Of a stretch of 6,279 nucleotides of DNA, positions 5,634 to 6,279 are shown in pieces. Location of the stretch: the NCBI GenBank assembly GCA_038323475.1, contig JBBQHA010000167.1:1-6279 (forward strand), given 5' to 3'. The notes beneath the pieces are model-generated. The model was not told the DNA's origin and did no database searches. It saw only the letters and a program-made list of their open reading frames with translations. A program made the translations under genes and the position numbers. This stretch comes from SZAS-103 sp038323475 (GTDB lineage Bacteria; Pseudomonadota; Gammaproteobacteria; Xanthomonadales; Xanthomonadaceae). How positions within the stretch are numbered: the stretch's first letter is position 1; each line of letters starts with the position of its first letter.

Positions 5634-5640
5634 CGCTGAC

Positions 5641-6279
5641 TCAAATCCGCGACGCAATCGCCTTCGCAAACCCCATCGTGTCGCCCTCGCCGCCCAGGTC
5701 CGGCGTCAGCGAATCCTTCGCTTCCAGCGTCGCGCGGATGGCCTTGCGCAGGCGTTCGGCGTCGGCGGGCTTGCCGAGGTGGTCGAGCATCTGCGCGGCG
5801 CCGAGCAGCAGCGCGCACGGATTCGCGATGCCCTTGCCGGCGATGTCGGGAGCGGAGCCGTGCACGGCTTCGAAGATCGCCGCATCGGCGCCGATGTTCG
5901 CTCCCGGCGCGAGGCCAAGGCCGCCGACCAGGCCGGCGCAGAGGTCGGAAAGGATGTCGCCGAACAGGTTCGTCGTCACGATCACGTCGAACTGCTCGGG
6001 CTTCATCACCAGCTGCATGCAGGTGTTGTCGACGATCATCTCGTTGCACGCGATGTCGGGATATTTCTGCGCGACTTCGCGCGCCACTTTCAGGAACAGG
6101 CCGGACGTGGACTTGAGGATGTTCGCCTTGTGCACGATCGTGACCTTCTTGCGGCCGATCTTGCGCGCCATGTCGAACGCGTAGCGCACGATGCGCTCGG
6201 AGCCCTTGCGGGTGACGCGCTGCTGCAGGGTCGCGGTATTGCCGTCGGCCGACGTGTTCTGGCCTTCGCCGATGTATGC
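5641..6279 (-). CDS. NAD-dependent isocitrate dehydrogenase, C-terminal 212 residues (5' end outside window)
   Basis: The frame is open to the right window edge, so roughly the first third of a protein of about 335 residues is missing. The visible part belongs to the isocitrate/isopropylmalate dehydrogenase family. It shows the catalytic lysine in HKANILKSTSGLF (K51 of the visible part), metal-binding aspartates D84 (VDNTCMQL) and D108/D112 (NLFGDILSD), GGLGLAPGANIG, and the coenzyme loop HGSAPDIAGKGIANP (140-154). D145 and I146 replace the Lys-Tyr pair of NADP-specific E. coli Icd, which indicates NAD use. TLQQRVTRKGSERIVRYAF and the overall wording match the NAD-type isocitrate dehydrogenase of Xanthomonadales better than LeuB, so the predicted reaction is isocitrate to 2-oxoglutarate plus CO2 in the TCA cycle. 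3-isopropylmalate or homoisocitrate dehydrogenase remains possible, because the substrate-defining N-terminal region is not visible. The gene converges on the plus-strand operon, with a long hairpin just after its stop. Confidence 0.82.
   Translation of the reverse strand, partial: AYIGEGQNTSADGNTATLQQRVTRKGSERIVRYAFDMARKIGRKKVTIVHKANILKSTSGLFLKVAREVAQKYPDIACNEMIVDNTCMQLVMKPEQFDVIVTTNLFGDILSDLCAGLVGGLGLAPGANIGADAAIFEAVHGSAPDIAGKGIANPCALLLGAAQMLDHLGKPADAERLRKAIRATLEAKDSLTPDLGGEGDTMGFAKAIASRI

Larger units (their letters stand above)
5192..5640. other. Gene-free convergent intergenic region (449 bp)
   Basis: No credible coding sequence was found here on either strand; open frames that enter from the flanking genes are read-through shadows. 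The region holds the 11-bp hairpin, the nested inverted repeats, the 37-bp tandem array and the terminal hairpin described separately. Bases 5574-5600 contain one degenerate piece resembling the array core (TTCATCCCGGAGATCT, 5585-5600). Bases 5293-5319 show nothing further. Confidence 0.85.

Overview
The window looks like chromosomal housekeeping DNA of a GC-rich gammaproteobacterium, probably of the Xanthomonadales/Lysobacterales (Xanthomonas, Lysobacter or Dokdonella relatives). That placement is inferred from the GC-rich codon use, the NAD-type isocitrate dehydrogenase typical of that group, and the kind of dispersed intergenic repeats present. No database search was possible.

Layout, left to right. 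(1) Bases 1-850 encode the C-terminal part of a PIN-PhoH family ATPase; its start lies outside the window. (2) A short predicted secreted protein of unknown function (847-1380) begins on a TTG that overlaps the phoH stop. Its base composition is clearly lower in GC than its neighbours. Two adjacent hairpins follow it. (3) A 229-bp gap (1381-1609) holds those hairpins, a perfect 11-bp inverted repeat that is a good operator candidate, and a leader with competing hairpins. (4) A tightly packed plus-strand operon follows: a small XRE-type helix-turn-helix regulator (1610-1861), a SulP/SLC26 anion transporter with a STAS domain (1861-3600), the thiamin-pathway kinase ThiD (3597-4409) and a Bax inhibitor-1/YccA-like membrane protein (4430-5191). 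The first two junctions overlap (TGATG and ATGA) and the last gap is 20 nt, so the four are probably co-transcribed and the first three translationally coupled. The regulator is a plausible autoregulator acting on the palindrome. (5) The 449-bp convergent intergenic region 5192-5640 has no gene but is dense in structure: a perfect 11-bp hairpin inside a larger set of nested inverted repeats, seven head-to-tail copies of a 37-bp unit, and a 14-bp-arm hairpin at the end of the opposing gene. (6) Bases 5641-6279, minus strand, encode the C-terminal two thirds of an NAD-dependent isocitrate dehydrogenase.

The proteins themselves belong to known families. The least explained parts are the 37-bp tandem array, the palindrome and leader in front of the regulator-transporter operon, and the low-GC secreted orphan.
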